Origin: Aselliscus stoliczkanus
Lineage: Eukaryota; Chordata; Mammalia; Chiroptera; Hipposideridae
Length of the DNA stretch: 64,000 nt
Assembly: GCA_033961575.1 (NCBI GenBank)
Contig: CM066737.1
Coordinates: forward strand, 48,832,771 to 48,896,770
Reading direction: 5' to 3'
Shown here: positions 47,219-61,297 of the stretch, piece by piece
How the letters are laid out: each line of letters opens with the position of its first letter
How positions within the stretch are numbered: position 1 is the stretch's first letter
Notes under the pieces: generated by a model
The model's input: only the letters and a program-made list of their open reading frames with translations
What the model was told of the DNA's origin: nothing
The model's database searches: none
Position numbers and translations under genes: made by a program

Positions 47219-48827
47219 TGAAATAAATTGGGAAATAGATTTGTCAAAACACCAGAGTGTTGCTTAGGCTTTTTATTCTATAGGCAACAACAAGGCTGTC
47301 AGCCATTACCCCTGATGGCCTTCAGTCTCTGCTGGCTGGAGGGTAGATGGTGGTGATAATGCGTTGTGCTTATCTGCCAGGGTTTACAAAGGAAAATCTG
47401 AATAGTGTCATTTACTCAAAATCTGAATTGTTGTTCATAATTAACTCTCAGTAGCACTATTGAGGCAGAGCATGAAATCATTAGGGGTGTTAAATGAGAA
47501 AAGAAGTTTGGTTGGGTTAACAGAAAGAAAATATACTTAAATATTCTTTGAACTGCTAAGAGATTACTTGTGAATTGCAACTCATGGAAACATGCACACT
47601 AAAAGCAGGACTTCCTGGACATATTCACAAGGGATTATACTTTTAGGTAAGTGGTCACTGCTCAGCTGTTGCTTCTAAAAAGTCCACTTCAGGGTGTGTC
47701 CCTAAGGCTGAAGTCATTGAGAGAAATACCACAGAAAGCTGTAGGTATTCCTGGTATTTTAATAAACTATTCCTGTTAGAATAGGAACTAACTCACTGTA
47801 CCTAAATCCCTTTAAATCCTCTCTATATTTTGGTTTTGCAATTGAATTTTATGAGTAGATTGACAAAAATATTGACAGCCTGTGTACCTACCCCAAAACA
47901 GGAAAAATCCCCACTCTTGCCAAAACTTGCTAAGCCACGAAGTCTTTTTTTGTGCTCATCTAGAAAATGTATGTTAGGATGTGTTTATATATTTTAATTT
48001 ACAAAATCAATTATATTGAGGATGCTTCCCTTCCCCCACTTTTAAATTGGTATAACATGTATCAGTTTAACCTGACACAATGCTTTTAGAGAACAGCCTT
48101 AAGGAGTGGTGATAATGAAAATGACCCCACCCCTACAAACTCTCCCCCAATCTCCAGCACTCCCTTCTCACTCCTTCCATTCCCTGAGCAAAGGTGAGTT
48201 TAGAGCACGCAGGTATCTAGGGAAACCAAATTGTGAAACAGCAGACAAGGAAGGAGAAGCATCATATCCGATGAATTGGTGTGGGTGTGCCCCGCCTCCA
48301 CTTCACTGCTTCTAGGTTTCTTGTGTTCCTAAACAAAGGAGTGTGAGGGCTTCCCTTGTGTAAGACCATGTTGTCGTAAGTAACTGCTGTTTCCCAAGTC
48401 AGGTCAAGTAATTTTGTGCCAGCTACTTATAATAGACACTGTCCATATGGCTACTGGATCTGGGTCTCAGGGTTCAAGTATGAGGTTTTTCTATATGGCT
48501 GACCTTGGAAAACTATGCTGAGGAGGTTAGATTTGGTCATGTGCTTAATCCTAGGCTTTTCCTGAACATTGAAAGATTGGCCACCCTAGTGTAAATCTTA
48601 AAATAAATGAGAGTCAGGGCAAACTTGAAGGGTTTGAAGCTCATCTGAGGGAGCTGACCAACAGAGTAATCAATAGGTTGTGCCTTTGTCACTGGAAAAT
48701 ACATATCTCGGTTGAATTTGAGGGGTTTCTCTGTAATAATTTGCACAAACAAAGCACCCTGAATCTAGTATATCGTCATTTCCTACTATGTCCTCATTTC
48801 CACTAGCTATAATCTTTTTTTTTTTTT

Positions 48828-48922
48828 GAGGGCAGTGTCACTGGTCCTCATATGTGGGAACCAAACCGGGGCCGCTGGCATCCCAAGCCAGCACTTAACC
48901 ACCGCACCACTCGGCTGGCCCA
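48828..48922 (-). mobile_element. Short tRNA-derived SINE in DCX intron
   Basis: Flanked by AGCTATAATCTTTT and AGCTGTAATCTTTT. Confidence 0.9.
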
Positions 48923-49114
48923 AGCTGTAATCTTTTAATGCCATGATAAACACTACGGTAGACTTCTGAACCAAGTGACATTGTATTCAGAGCAAGGATT
49001 ATAATGTTCTTGTGTCTGATATAAGGAAGTTGTCAGGCATAAATCCCCCCAGTCTATTTTTTAACATATCTTGTTCAAAGACAATCCCTTCATATTGATT
49101 TCCACCCCCCTGGA

Positions 49115-49119
<5 letters not shown>

Positions 49120-49161
<42 letters not shown>
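49120..49161 (+). repeat. (TG)n microsatellite
   Basis: About 21 TG units, uninterrupted. Confidence 0.97.
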
Positions 49162-49163
<2 letters not shown>

Positions 49164-49789
49164 ATAATCTCAGTTCAATATAGGTAATAAATGTAATTTT
49201 GAAGACTGTAGCTTCCTTGTCTCTTGACCCTTTTGAGTCCTGCTGAATTGTACTCCTTTCATCCACCATTCCTGGATGCTGCGGTAATTGTTCCTGTGAA
49301 TTTCCTCACTATGTAGAGTGTGATTATGGCTCAGTTGCATTTATCCATATGTCATCTACAACCGCAAGCTGTAGTGGCTCTCAGTGCCTCCCTGCATTCC
49401 TGAATACTGCCCATTCAGTCAAAGATATTCTGGATATCTCTAGGATAGTGTTGAGAAATGTGACCAGTTTTCCCACTACCACAAAGCAAGGTGTGAAACG
49501 GCATTGGGATGAGGAGGATAAAGAAAAGGGGTCTTTTTATCTCCTATGTTTGTCCTTTGGAACTACTCACCTAGGAATGGAGGACAGGAGTCCCTCACTT
49601 TTTTTGTTCACTTTTGGAAGAAGTTGAATGAAAGATTACAAAATTCATATACATTGCTTCCTGTGAGACTTCAAATTGAAAAAGTTTGGAAAGATCCCTG
49701 GGCAAAGAATCAGGGGCATTGAGTTCAAGTCTTAGAGGCAGAAGATCATAATGGGAGAAGTCTTTGGAATCCCACTGGGTTCAGATTGA

Positions 49790-49975
49790 AGATCTGCTAC
49801 CTGCTAGCTTATGTGTTCTTGGTGACACCATTTTGACTGCCTGAACCTCACCTTTTCATCTGTAAAATGAGAATAACTGCTTTGAGAATTAAATAAGACA
49901 ATGGATATTAAGTATTTAGTATTATGTGGGGCACAAAGTAGCACTCAATAAAGGGTAGCAACTACTCTTTGAATC
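49790..49975 (+). repeat. MIR fragment
   Basis: CATCTGTAAAATGAGAATAA, GGGCACAAAGTAGCACTCAATAAA-type order in sense. Confidence 0.75.
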
Positions 49976-50049
49976 ATCCTGGTTTATAGCTGGTTAGCTA
50001 AATGACCATAGGTTTGCACTTATCATCACCATGACTAATGTTCTCTCTT

Positions 50050-50715
50050 TTATTTATTCATTAAAAAAATTTTCAATTACAGTTGACATTCAAATTAGTT
50101 TCAGGTGTCCAACATAGTGATTAGTTATCACCCTGATAAATCTATGATGTTCTCTTTCTTATTTATTAAATTTAGTGGGGTGACATTGGTTAGTAAAATT
50201 AATAGGTTTCAGGTGTACATTTCTGTATTGCATTGTGTGTTCACCACCCAGAATCAATTCTCCTTCCATCACCATATATTTTATCCAATGTACTCTTTTT
50301 TAAAAAAATACTTTTTAAAAGACAGCCTTACTAAGTTATAAGTTGCATACCATAAAATTCACTCATGTAAGTGTACAATTCATTGATTTTTAGCAAATTT
50401 AATAAGTGGTGCAACCATCACCATAATCTAGTTTAGACCATTTTCATCACCTTAAAAAGAAACCCTGTACCAATTAGCTGCCACTGCTCATTTCCCCTAT
50501 TCTATCCAATCCTAAGCAATAATTAATCTACTTTATGTCTCTACAGATTTTCTTTATCTAGATATTTTATATAAATTGAATCATACTTTATATGCTTTTT
50601 GTTACTAGTTTCTTTCACTTATAAAAAGATGTTTTCAAGGCTTATCCATGTTTTACCATTTATCAACACTTTACTCCTCTTTTTGAGGAATAATATTCCA
50701 TTGTATGTATAGACC
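50050..50715 (-). mobile_element. Old L1 3' region, antisense
   Basis: AGTTTCAGGTGTCCAACATA and ATAGGTTTCAGGTGTACAT, then AAATTCACTCATGTAAGTGT and TATTCCATTGTATGTATAGA. Two successive 3'-end-like segments suggest two overlapping elements. Confidence 0.7.
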
Positions 50716-50835
50716 ACATTTTGGGTATCTACTGCAATATTATTATCTGTAAAATGAGATGAGTAACAGCTGCCTTCTTTACTTATTAAGGTGGTTGTGA
50801 GGATAAAAGTTGGATAATAGACATGGAAACACATT
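50716..50835 (+). repeat. MIR fragment
   Basis: TTATCTGTAAAATGAGATGA, GGTGGTTGTGAGGATAAAAG in sense. Confidence 0.6.
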
Positions 50836-50929
50836 GATGAGGTAAACCTACAGCTACAAGGTACCTTGTTAGTTATGTCATAATAATAATAATAATAGTA
50901 ATAATGGTGATGCTAGTGAGGGGTTGGAA

Positions 50930-51110
50930 TGGCCAGTGTTTCCCAAACCTGGCTGCCTTTAAGAATTTTGTAGGGCTTTAGAAAAATATAAATTCCTGGG
51001 GTATATCTCAGATCTATTGAATTAGAACCTGCAGGGCTAGGGCTCCAGAATCTATGTTCATACAAATCTCCCCAGGTGATTCTTATGAGCACTTAAACTT
51101 GGAAAGTACT
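50930..51110 (+). mobile_element. MER5-like hAT remnant
   Basis: CAGTGTTTCCCAAACCTGGC, TGAATTAGAACCTGCAGGGC and CCCCAGGTGATTCTTATGAG follow the MER5A order. Confidence 0.75.
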
Positions 51111-52544
51111 TGATTAGGTGATCTTGATGGTCCCCTTGAGCTAACTACAATGTGAGGGTTCCTAGGAATACAGAAATCTTTGTTTTTGTTTTTTTCTTGG
51201 TAGATCTTAAAGAAATAATGGACCATAGAATATATTATGTTTTCAAATGGCCTCATTAAATATATAGCCTAAAATGAGATGAAATAAAAAGCAAACATTT
51301 AATAATCACTCTGGTCTTGTAGCACTCCTTTGTCTAATGCCTCTAGTCTACTCTCTTCTGCTACATACTAAAAGTAACAAGGGGAGAATTTTAGATTAAT
51401 TTTGGGTTATTGATGTCAGCTTCCCCACAGCTCCTTGGTTACATCAGGTGTCTTACCAGGGCTATATAGAATATGGCCCTTATTACCTGTATTCTTAGTG
51501 GGTCAATGAATGACATCCATGAGTGACTTTTTCTTTTGCCTTGCATAGTCTTTCATCATTGAATCTTTCTTCTTCCCCTCATATCCTGTCCAAATCTTTC
51601 ATCGCTTTCTTGTATGTGAGTGCCCAGATCTATCTTAGGGGTATTCATTTTGAGCACTATTATGCAGACCATGAGACAGGTTATTTACAATTGAGACAGT
51701 CTTGTTAGAAAATTTGAGCTGTATAGTGACACTAGCAAGATAGAGTTTCTTTGCCATAGCAAACATTTTCCAGTGAGATGAAGCCACCTTGTCACTAATT
51801 TATCCTGACTACTAAAGCAAGCACATTATCAAAGAGGAGGATTTTAGGATACCTGGGAGAGATAGATTATTAATAGGTATGATAATACAATACAGTACCA
51901 TTTAACATGTTTCTTCTTGAGTGAGGAAGCCCCAGAAAGAAAGGAAAAGAACCCAGGCAGGAATACTTTTGCACTGAGAAAATATAAATATGTTCAATGT
52001 TTTTGAAAATGGAGCCCCTCTGAAAGTGAAAGGAGGTAGACATTAGATCATGTTGAGCCCACAGCTTGTTCCCTTCCTACCTGTTTAGCTGTGCTTCCAT
52101 GACTTCATTTCCTTACCCCCTCTCCCTGAAGCACCTTGTCAATTCCAACAAATTGTCAACTTTGCCTGGCTCTCTGAAGCCAGCTTTTCTTCTCAGCTCC
52201 TGATGGGTGGGAAATGGCCCTTGGAAGCTGTGGAAGGATGGGAACCCAGCTATGTAAAGGTGCAGCAGACATCACCCAGTTTCTAAGTGCCAGGCTGCAG
52301 GATGTGCAGGAAGCACTAAGCTCTGGCAGCAGATATTGCAGACATTTGCAAAATTAGAACAAGGAAGGCTTGGTCTAAAATGTAGCACATTTGATGTCCT
52401 TCCAGTGGTAGAAGTGGAGTGTTCTCAGTGGTGGACAACTCTTTCTTTAACATTTAATTACCATAACAGCTTTGTCACCTAAGCCTATTTGGGATGGAAA
52501 AGAGAAGAAAATTCCTTCTTATAGATCCTTAAGACTGGGCAAGT

Positions 52545-52695
52545 CTCAGATGTCACTAGTGCAATACCTTCAATTTATAGATGGAAAAGCTGACTCAGAG
52601 ATTGAGTGATTTGCCTGAGGTCATACAGCTTGTAAATGCCTGGTTGGGATATGAATCTAGGTCTGTCTGACTTCCTGAATCACTGCTTTTAACCA
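52545..52695 (-). repeat. MIR fragment
   Basis: ATAGATGGAAAAGCTGACTC and GAGGTCATACAGCTTGTAAA in antisense order. Confidence 0.7.
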
Positions 52696-53144
52696 CCATA
52701 AATATTCTGCTCACTGGTGGGGTATGCTGATAATGGGGGAGTCTATACCTATATGGGGACAAAGAATATATGGGAAATCTCTGTACCTGCCTCTTAATTT
52801 TGCTGTGAACCTAAAACTGCTTTAAAAATATACACTTAAAAAAATCCTGCCTTCAGTGTGCATCAGCAGTGGCAGCAAATGGCTTTGCTGGTTGTTAGCC
52901 ATAGAGCTCCTAAACTAAATTTGGTATTTGCAGCAACTGGAGTCCTCTCAACCAGCAGGAAATCTTATCTTTGAGGCATAGACCTGGCCAGTTCTCATAT
53001 GATGATTATAGCTCAATTCTGAGATGGCTGCCCTGCTTCTTTTTATTTTCTTTCCTTCAGCTTCTATTCCTCCACTTTTCATTTCCTTCCCCCCAACTCT
53101 TTCTTTCTCCTTTCCCTCTTTCCTTCTTGTTCTCTTCAGATTAA

Positions 53145-53350
53145 GTCCTTAATAATAATGGTATGTAGAACTTATCAAGCAATTACTATGACCAAGATTT
53201 AGGCTCAGAACTTTATATTCATCATCTGATGTGTGCCTCACAACAACCTTATGAGATAGGGATTGTGATTATCATCTCCATTTTGCAGACAAGTAACTGA
53301 AGCCAAAGTAACTCTTCCAATGGCACACAACTTGGAAGAACCGAGGACCT
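53145..53350 (-). repeat. MIR fragment
   Basis: CCTCACAACAACCTTATGAG and CCATTTTGCAGACAAGTAAC in antisense order. Confidence 0.8.
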
Positions 53351-53732
53351 AATTTGGACTGACATCACATCAGCTGCTCTTTTTCCATTACTCCAGATAG
53401 GGGCCAAAAGAAAACAGAGTGGAGACTGAAATGTACTTTTGGAAGGTGCTTAACATAGATTTGGCTGAGGGATGGGCCCTCTGGAAAGTTCTTGGGTGCC
53501 ATATGATACTATAGCTCTCTGCCATCATGTTAATTTGCATCTGGGGTGGTTAATCATACTCATAGTTCAGAGGCTTAAGAGGTTTAAGAGATGGGAGAAA
53601 AAAAAAAGTCCAGAGTCCTAATAGTGATACACAGCTTACCCTCCAAAAGAGACTGTAGATGAATGAAGTCATAAATATACAGCTTCACACATTTCCACAC
53701 CACCATTTGTCTAACAGAGTTTTTGTTTGTTT

Positions 53733-53831
53733 TTTTTAAGGGCAGTGTCACTGGCCCTCATATGTGGGACTGAACCCGGGCCGCTGGCTTCCCAGGCCAG
53801 CGCTTAACTACCGCGCCACTTGGCCAGCCCC
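53733..53831 (-). mobile_element. Short tRNA-derived SINE, first of a pair at one target
   Basis: Antisense. CTAACAGAGTTTTTGTTTG precedes it and CTAACAGAGTCTTTTTGTTTG follows it. Confidence 0.9.
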
Positions 53832-53875
53832 TCTAACAGAGTCTTTTTGTTTGTTTGTTTGTTTGTTTGTTTTGA

Positions 53876-53966
53876 GGGCAGTGTCACTGGCCCTCATATG
53901 TGGTATCCGAACCTGGGCCATTGGCATCCCAAGCAAGCGCTTACCCACCGTGCCACTCGGCTGGCC
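53876..53966 (-). mobile_element. Short tRNA-derived SINE, second of a pair at one target
   Basis: Antisense. Preceded by CTAACAGAGTCTTTTTG with a (TTTG)n run at 53845-53872, and followed by CTAACAGAGTTTTAA. Confidence 0.9.
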
Positions 53967-55855
53967 CTAACAGAGTTTTAAAATATATGACACGTTATAG
54001 AAAACATGTGGCTTAATGACAGTGACCTCTTGGAAGGTGCCCTTGCCTCTGGTGAAGTGCTAAGGCAATAAGGCTATTTCTAGGTGTGGGGAAATATTGC
54101 CTATAAATATATGGGGGGACTGAAAGACCCTCTTCATCCTGTAAATCATGACTTAAAGACCATAGACTATAATCACTTGAATTGGTTTGGATTAGCCAAC
54201 AAGGGAGCCACACAAATTGGGTTTCTTTTGTTTGAGATCTTTTACCACCACATCCTGTGTGTGCATGTGTGCACTAGGGTGCTGGTGCTTGCTCACAAAG
54301 CAAGAGAGAATACTAGCAGCTTCTGAGACTCAGAGCTGTGTTAGAAGCCACTTTGCATATGCTGTAAAACACCTTCCCCACCACACACACAGATGTCCTC
54401 AAAGGTGCCCCAGAGAGTCTGACTGAATCTTCTCAGCACTGAGAAATTTATTAATTAACATGACTTAAAGGATTTGGTGCTATAGCAAAGCAATCAATAT
54501 TTGCAATGGGAGTGAATTATAAGCCCATTGTTTCTGAATGTCTCTGTATGCTTCTCCTGCTGATACCAAAGGAAGAAGAACCATAAGACTATAATTGTGT
54601 TTTATGCATACTTTGCATTGGCTAGGGTTTATTTATTTATCTATTTATTTTATTTTATTTATTTATAGCCATTACTGATAGAATAAGGGTGATTAAATCA
54701 CAGAGTTTTTCTGCAGTTGGACCTCTGGATGAACTTCTGTATACATTGAGGCAAAAGTTTTTTACTCAACAAATTCAACCTTTTCTAATACTCTCACCCT
54801 CAGGCTGAGCCTGCCTCTCTTCCTCCTCTGTTCTCCAGCTTCTAGTCCCAGGTGTCTAATCCCCTCCTTTTGCCTCTGGCCCCTGCATTTCTTCTGCTGT
54901 ATTAGTCATTTCCTCGAGCCCAAGGTACATGAGAAAATTACACTAGAGCCTTCCAATCCATAAATCAGACTGTACAATCTATTCTCACATCTCCACCTTA
55001 TTACTTGCAGCAGCCAAAAGGGAGCACTTGTGAAGATGGTCTTGAATAAACAGTGCAGCATTTGGAAAGATGGAAAGATAGGGGGTGGGGTATGGAAACA
55101 GAAGAGAGTATTAAGACTTGCAGACATAAGAAATTGTGTGTGGGGGTGTGGGTGTGGGGGTGGGTGTGGGTGTGTTTGTGTGTTACAGGTTGTTATTCAG
55201 ACAATTTCTCCACTTGGGTGTGGGGCTAAGCAGTAGAAGACCCAATTATGCACACATACATACATTCATCACACACACACACGTATTTCCCATTTCAATA
55301 TTACACTGCTTAGCTGTATACTCTGTGCAAAGGACAATCTGGCTTCCTGGCAAGTATGTGCTGTATGCCCAATATGCAGAGTTACATGGGTCACTTTAAC
55401 TCGGAATGAAAATGTATTAACTATGAAAGTTCTCCTTGGTTCATAATATAACAATGGAATAGGGCTATGGTTCCAGAAATAGGACTGGAACATTAAGGAA
55501 GGTAGACATGTTAGAAACACTCTAGTGATGCCCCTAGATGTTAACAAGCATCCTATAAATTAACATAAACATTTCAATTCCAATAAAATCAAATCGAGCT
55601 TGAAAGCCTTACTTGTTAGATTATACTTAGGTGTGTTCATTGTCCTTAATATCCTTCGCTTTATAGGATTTTCCAACTAGGTATGCCATTATAATGAAGA
55701 GTGTTTTTCTCATTACTTTTTCTTGAAATTGAGTGAGCCAGGTTCTTAGAGAGCCCAATTAGGAATTGAACCTAAAGTTGGTTATTATTCAAAAGTGCTA
55801 CCCCAGGGTAATTGTGTATTAGTTTGGTTAGAATAGTCCATATATCTGCTATTAA

Positions 55856-56266
<411 letters not shown>

Positions 56267-57839
56267 TAAATCCTTGGATGACCATCTTGTACCTCAGGTA
56301 TCATTCCTGATTGAGAGACTCTTTCTCCACTTCTTATCATCCCTATCTGATGTTTTATGTCTCATTTAGAAGAAAGGTCTTTTCAGCAGACAAATCAATG
56401 GGCAAGGAATATGAGGCTTTGATATTCAATCTGCTTCTGACTTACCAAGTAAAATGGTCATTTACTCATAGCCTCAGCTTCCCTATCTGCTAAGAAAAGA
56501 TTTGTTAGAACGTAGGTCCTCTACATTCTTATGTATATGAATTTAGCTATTACATGATGCAATTTGGTTGTTCAATGCATGTGACTGGAAATGAGATTTC
56601 CACCATTCATTTCTTTTTAGATACCCTCATATAGGTTGGTATTCAGCATTCATTCTGTTCAAAAGAGTAGAAGTGACCCTCATATTCTATGAAGAAGTCA
56701 GGTCTGCGGGAAGCACTGAAGTCTCTGGTTCATTTTCTTGCCTCACACTAGACCACATTTTTTCTCTCTTCCTTTTCCATGTGACATAGCTATCTTAACT
56801 TACTTCCTCTGATGATTTGTTTGAGAAAGAGACTATTTCAGGATCCTAAAAATAAGTTCAAGAAAGATGCTGCCATCTGTTCTCCTCCAAGTCAGGTTCT
56901 TCATGTCATTGGTTATACTACTGAAGTGCCACCTATTTTAATATCTGGGAAAGAATGCAGCCAGGCGTCTCCATCAGACAGATGCACCATTCTCTTGAGC
57001 ATAGGAAGCTGTAAATATACAACAAAAAATGTTCCAAGGGAATTGGAACAGTGACCAGTTCTTTTGGCTCTAAAGAGATTCCTGGTCCCCCAACAGAGAA
57101 GACAAGTGTGGATTATTGTCTGTCCATACTTTCCACCTCTTAAAATACCTTTGAAATTTGAGTAACAATATAGATTCCATAAAAGCGTATTCACTATACA
57201 TCAGAATGACCTATGAGTGTTCAAATGCAGAAGTGTGCCTCCTCCCATAATTTCTGATATATATTGTGTGCTACCAGATTTTAAGTTTCTTGGAAAACTC
57301 AAACTCATATACTTGGCAATTTGATAGATTTATGGCTTCTACCTGTTTCCCACCATTTTGTGATCACAGACAGACACACCTGGAGACATTGGTTTTACGT
57401 GATTTGTGTTTGTTGTACCAGAGAAATGGGTTTATCTGTGGTGTTTGGAAAAATTCCAACTCTAAGCATCTCTCTAAGAATATCTCTTTTTCTGAGAACC
57501 AAGTATAAAATATATAGGAGCTGCCCAGGAATAGCCTTCAACACTGGAAACCTCATCTCAGAGAAATAGGATGTAGGAATTTTAGGATCATTGGATCTTA
57601 GAGTTGAGAGTCACTTTAGAAGCCATGACATTTAATATCTCTCCTAAGGCAGGGATAACCTCTACAACTATTTTATGACAGCCTATTCAACTGTTCACTA
57701 GCTGTTTTAGAAGTATTATATTATACTTCTTTATAATTATATTATATTATATCCCTTATATTAAGAATAAGTCTGCTTCCCTATACACTCATCCTATTGC
57801 AGTAATACAGGACAAATAAACATTAAGGACACGAGACTA

Positions 57840-58020
57840 GGATTCAGAAAATTTGGTTTCTAGTATTGATATTGCCCCTTACTGTGTGACCTTAGGATAA
57901 TCACTTACCTATCTTGAGCCTCACACTTCTCCTCTGTACAAAGGTGCTGATCACACCTGCCCTGCTCATGCTCACAGGATTCTCATGAGAATCGAATGAA
58001 ACAACGGGCATGAGAGCATT
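57840..58020 (+). repeat. MIR fragment
   Basis: TACTGTGTGACCTTAGGATA and CACTTACCTATCTTGAGCCT in sense MIR order. Confidence 0.75.
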
Positions 58021-58395
58021 CTTAAATTAAAACACATGATGTAAATATGTATGTATACAATTTATCATTAAACAATATAAAATATGTAAATTGCCAGAAA
58101 ATTTACGTATATATTACTAAATATTAGCTCTTTCCTCTACTTTACTTTCATCATTCTTTTATTGAATTTCCAACATTTTGTGGTGATATATCATACCTCG
58201 CTTGGCATTCTGTCATTTCTCCTAATAATTAATAAAAGGACAACTCTGCATCCTAAGTAAGAAAACTCCAGTCCAGTGATGGGTAGACTTTTATCCTATA
58301 GCAGGCTACATAAAATGGCAAGCCTTCTCCAACTCCTTCAAGCATTGGGTCCCATTTCTTTGGGGGAACATATCATGAAATGCCAGTGTATGATA

Positions 58396-58969
58396 TAGTC
58401 TGACAATTAAGTTCACGAATGCATCTTAGAAAAAGTGCTACATAACTCATTGCTGAATATTGCTATGATAACCTTCAAAGTACTCCCTGTGCGAAGCTAT
58501 GCACCAACGTCAGAACCTAGTCTATCCTTCAAAGCAATTTTGGAACTCTTTGTGGAATCGCCATCAGAGCTGTCAATGTATTACTTTTGATGCCCTGAAT
58601 GTCATCAAAATGTTGTCCTTTCAATGTTTCCTTAATCTTCGGGTAAAGAAAGAAGTCATTGGGGGCCAGATCAAGTGAGTAGGGAGGGTGTTCCAATACA
58701 GTTATTTGTTTATTGGCTAAAAACTCCCTCACAGACAGTGCTGTATGCTGTGTGAGCTGGTGCATTGTTGTGATCCAAGAGCTATGGATTGTTGGTGAAA
58801 AGTTCAGGTCATCTAACTTTTTCATGCAGCCTTTTCAGCACTTCCAAATAGTAAATTTGCTTAACTATTTGTCCATTTGGTACAAATTCACAATGAATAA
58901 TCTCTCTGATATCAGAAAAGTTTAGCAACATCGTTGAAACAATTTCACGAATTTAATTGTCAGACCTCA
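58396..58969 (-). mobile_element. Internally deleted mariner (about 574 bp)
   Basis: Inverted ends AGTCTGACAATTAAGTTCACG and CGAATTTAATTGTCAGACCT, with TA words at both edges (58394-58397, 58970-58971). The minus-strand frame 58529-58825 keeps PPYSLDLAPNDFFLYPKIK. The first half of the transposase is missing, as in the copy at 38569. Confidence 0.9.
58529..58825 (-). pseudogene. C-terminal part of mariner transposase
   Basis: A frameshift near 58760 changes the reading before TALSVREFLA. In the other frame HNNAPAH is read, so the second catalytic Asp is again Asn (codon at 58767-58769). The third Asp (APND) is kept. Confidence 0.82.
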
Positions 58970-59661
58970 TATGTACAAAAATGTAAGGGAGAGGTGCTGA
59001 AGTGAGCAGAACAATGCCTTGTTAGGTATCAGTGCCTCTGTAGACACTGTTCCTTTTCCTTAAAATGTCTCCCTCTGCCTACTCTACCACTGGGAGTTTT
59101 TCTTCAGGCCTGGTTTAAACATTATGTTATCTTCCAAAATTCTGTGTCCACTATGCAAAATTAAAGCAATCTTAACCTCTTGAAAAAATTCTTAGCTCCT
59201 GAAACATTGTGGATGCTCTATAAATGTTTGCTGATTGAATCAACTGACATAAAGAGATTCTCACATGTCTCAGGTAGATATTTGAAGAAGCTCTCTGCTT
59301 TCAATGCCCCAGACAACATTCTTAGGTCTATCTGAACCAGGGGCTTCCAAAGGAGTGGATATTCTACCTAGGTCGCTCTTATCTCTTACATACTTGAAAG
59401 TCATTGAGGGCATACTTTTAAAGCAATATTTCCCAAAGTGTATTCTAAGAACTGTCCTTATCTCCCTGTCCCCAGAAGTTCTTCATAAAAGGGTTCTATG
59501 GTCAAATAAGGTTGTGAAATGCTGCAAATTATATGCCATTCTTAGAGACTCATACTGCTTATTGGTACATTAAATGTTTTGAGAATTCCTGCAGAAAGCT
59601 AACCCATTTAATTTAGTCTCAGGATTTCCCAATCTTATTTAACCACCTTTAATGGAATACA

Positions 59662-59718
59662 CATACACATACACCACACACACACAGACACACACACATA
59701 TGAAATAGATATATTATG

Positions 59719-59754
<36 letters not shown>
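59662..59754. repeat. (CA)n and (TA)n microsatellites
   Basis: Imperfect CA repeat at 59662-59698, then uninterrupted AT at about 59720-59754. Confidence 0.95.
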
Positions 59755-59756
<2 letters not shown>

Positions 59757-61187
59757 TGCAGAGTACACTAGGAAATCATGTTTACAGAAGATGCTGAATG
59801 AATCTCACTGGTAAGATTGGTATGTATGGAGTAACCCACAAATGAAACATCGTGTGGTTACAGCAAGAACATTAAATAACAAAATTTGGGGGTGCATGCA
59901 CAAACCTACTAAATACAAAAGATGCTGAGTATAGTGAAAGTCGGTGCCAAACTGAAAATTTTGGATCCCAGCCCATTTCTCAATTCTAATGATAACAACT
60001 CTAATGTTTACACTTGTCAGTCACTTTGATTATTGGTGGGTATTCTTATTACTTGGGAATATGATCTTCCTCCATGCAGGCTGAAGGCACATGTGTTGCA
60101 ATGGTTTGGACTTGTTTGGATAAGATTCCATGTCTGTCTTTAGCTAAATGTGGCACCAGGCAGAAAAGACAAAATATGGTCAAGGCTATTTGTTATAGAA
60201 TATTTTAAAATGAAATTGAGGCCATCACTTGGTTTCAGCCTTGCTCTAACTGGATCCCAAATAGACCAAATCAAATGCTTTTCTTGCCCGTTGTTTAAAT
60301 AATAATTAATTAAAACACCCCACTTGATTGTACCTGATTTATTATTGCTTCTGTTCTCAATAAATTTGACTGATTGGCTTATACTGATTGACAAGCAATC
60401 TGCAGACATGGCTCTCATCTTTTTTCTCTGTTTTTATTTTGTTTGGATGTGTTTTTGGAGCCTTTCATCTTTTTAGGGCTTATGTTTTGTTAGTATAGAA
60501 GACTGGGTTCCTAATCTTTTGCCTCTGAGACATTTGTGGTGTGTGTAGGCAGGGAAACTAATCACTAGTAGGAACGGGTCCCAATTTGTTCCTCACCTCA
60601 ATGAGAAGTTTATAATGGAATAAGAAGTAGTTGGTAGGGCCCTGGCTACTCCCACATTCTTAATGGGTTCTAGGAGATCAGGGAAAACATGATGAAGGGT
60701 TGGATGATGATGATACATTAGATCATTTTTAGGTGAGGTTGTTCTTTTGATTCCTTGGCAGCTGGAGTGGTTGCAGTATGTTGACAAAATTATCCAACAA
60801 TTAATTTCTAGAATCAAGCCATACATTGATCTTTATGCTTAAAGGTCATGGATGCACAAACACTGGAATCCAAAATTCTGGTTTGCTTGGTGGCTCTGTT
60901 GATGCATGGTCTAGCTTTATATTGATTTCTGTAAAGCATGGAGAGTATGGTGCTTCTCTTAGACATGTAAAACCTTACTAATAGACTTCCAGATTTTTAG
61001 CATCTTACACAGGGATATAAGTTCCTCACACTATCCATTTAATGCTACATTTATTGTCATCTCCAATCTCAGTTTTGCCCATACCCAGGGTCTCTGCAGT
61101 CAAAGAATCACTGTTGCCTTAAGATAAATGCCTAAGGATAAGTATAGCCTTTAATATTTGTGTTAGCTTTGGTTGGCCAATTTTTAT

Positions 61188-61297
61188 TTTTATTTTTATT
61201 TTTTTTGAGGGCACACTGCCCTCATATGTGGGACCGAACTGGGGCCACTGGCTTCACAAGCCAGCACTTAACCACCACGCCACTCGGCCGGCCCTGT
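61188..61297 (-). mobile_element. Short tRNA-derived SINE in DCX intron
   Basis: Antisense, with a deletion in the GAGGGCAGTGTCACTG part. GGCCAATTTTTA flanks it. Confidence 0.88.

Noticed and set aside
59410..59570. Possible old DNA-transposon remnant (CCCAAAGTGTATTCTAAGAA, GGTTGTGAAATGCTGC)
   Set aside because: Looks like a repeat, but I could not place it in a family with enough confidence to list it.
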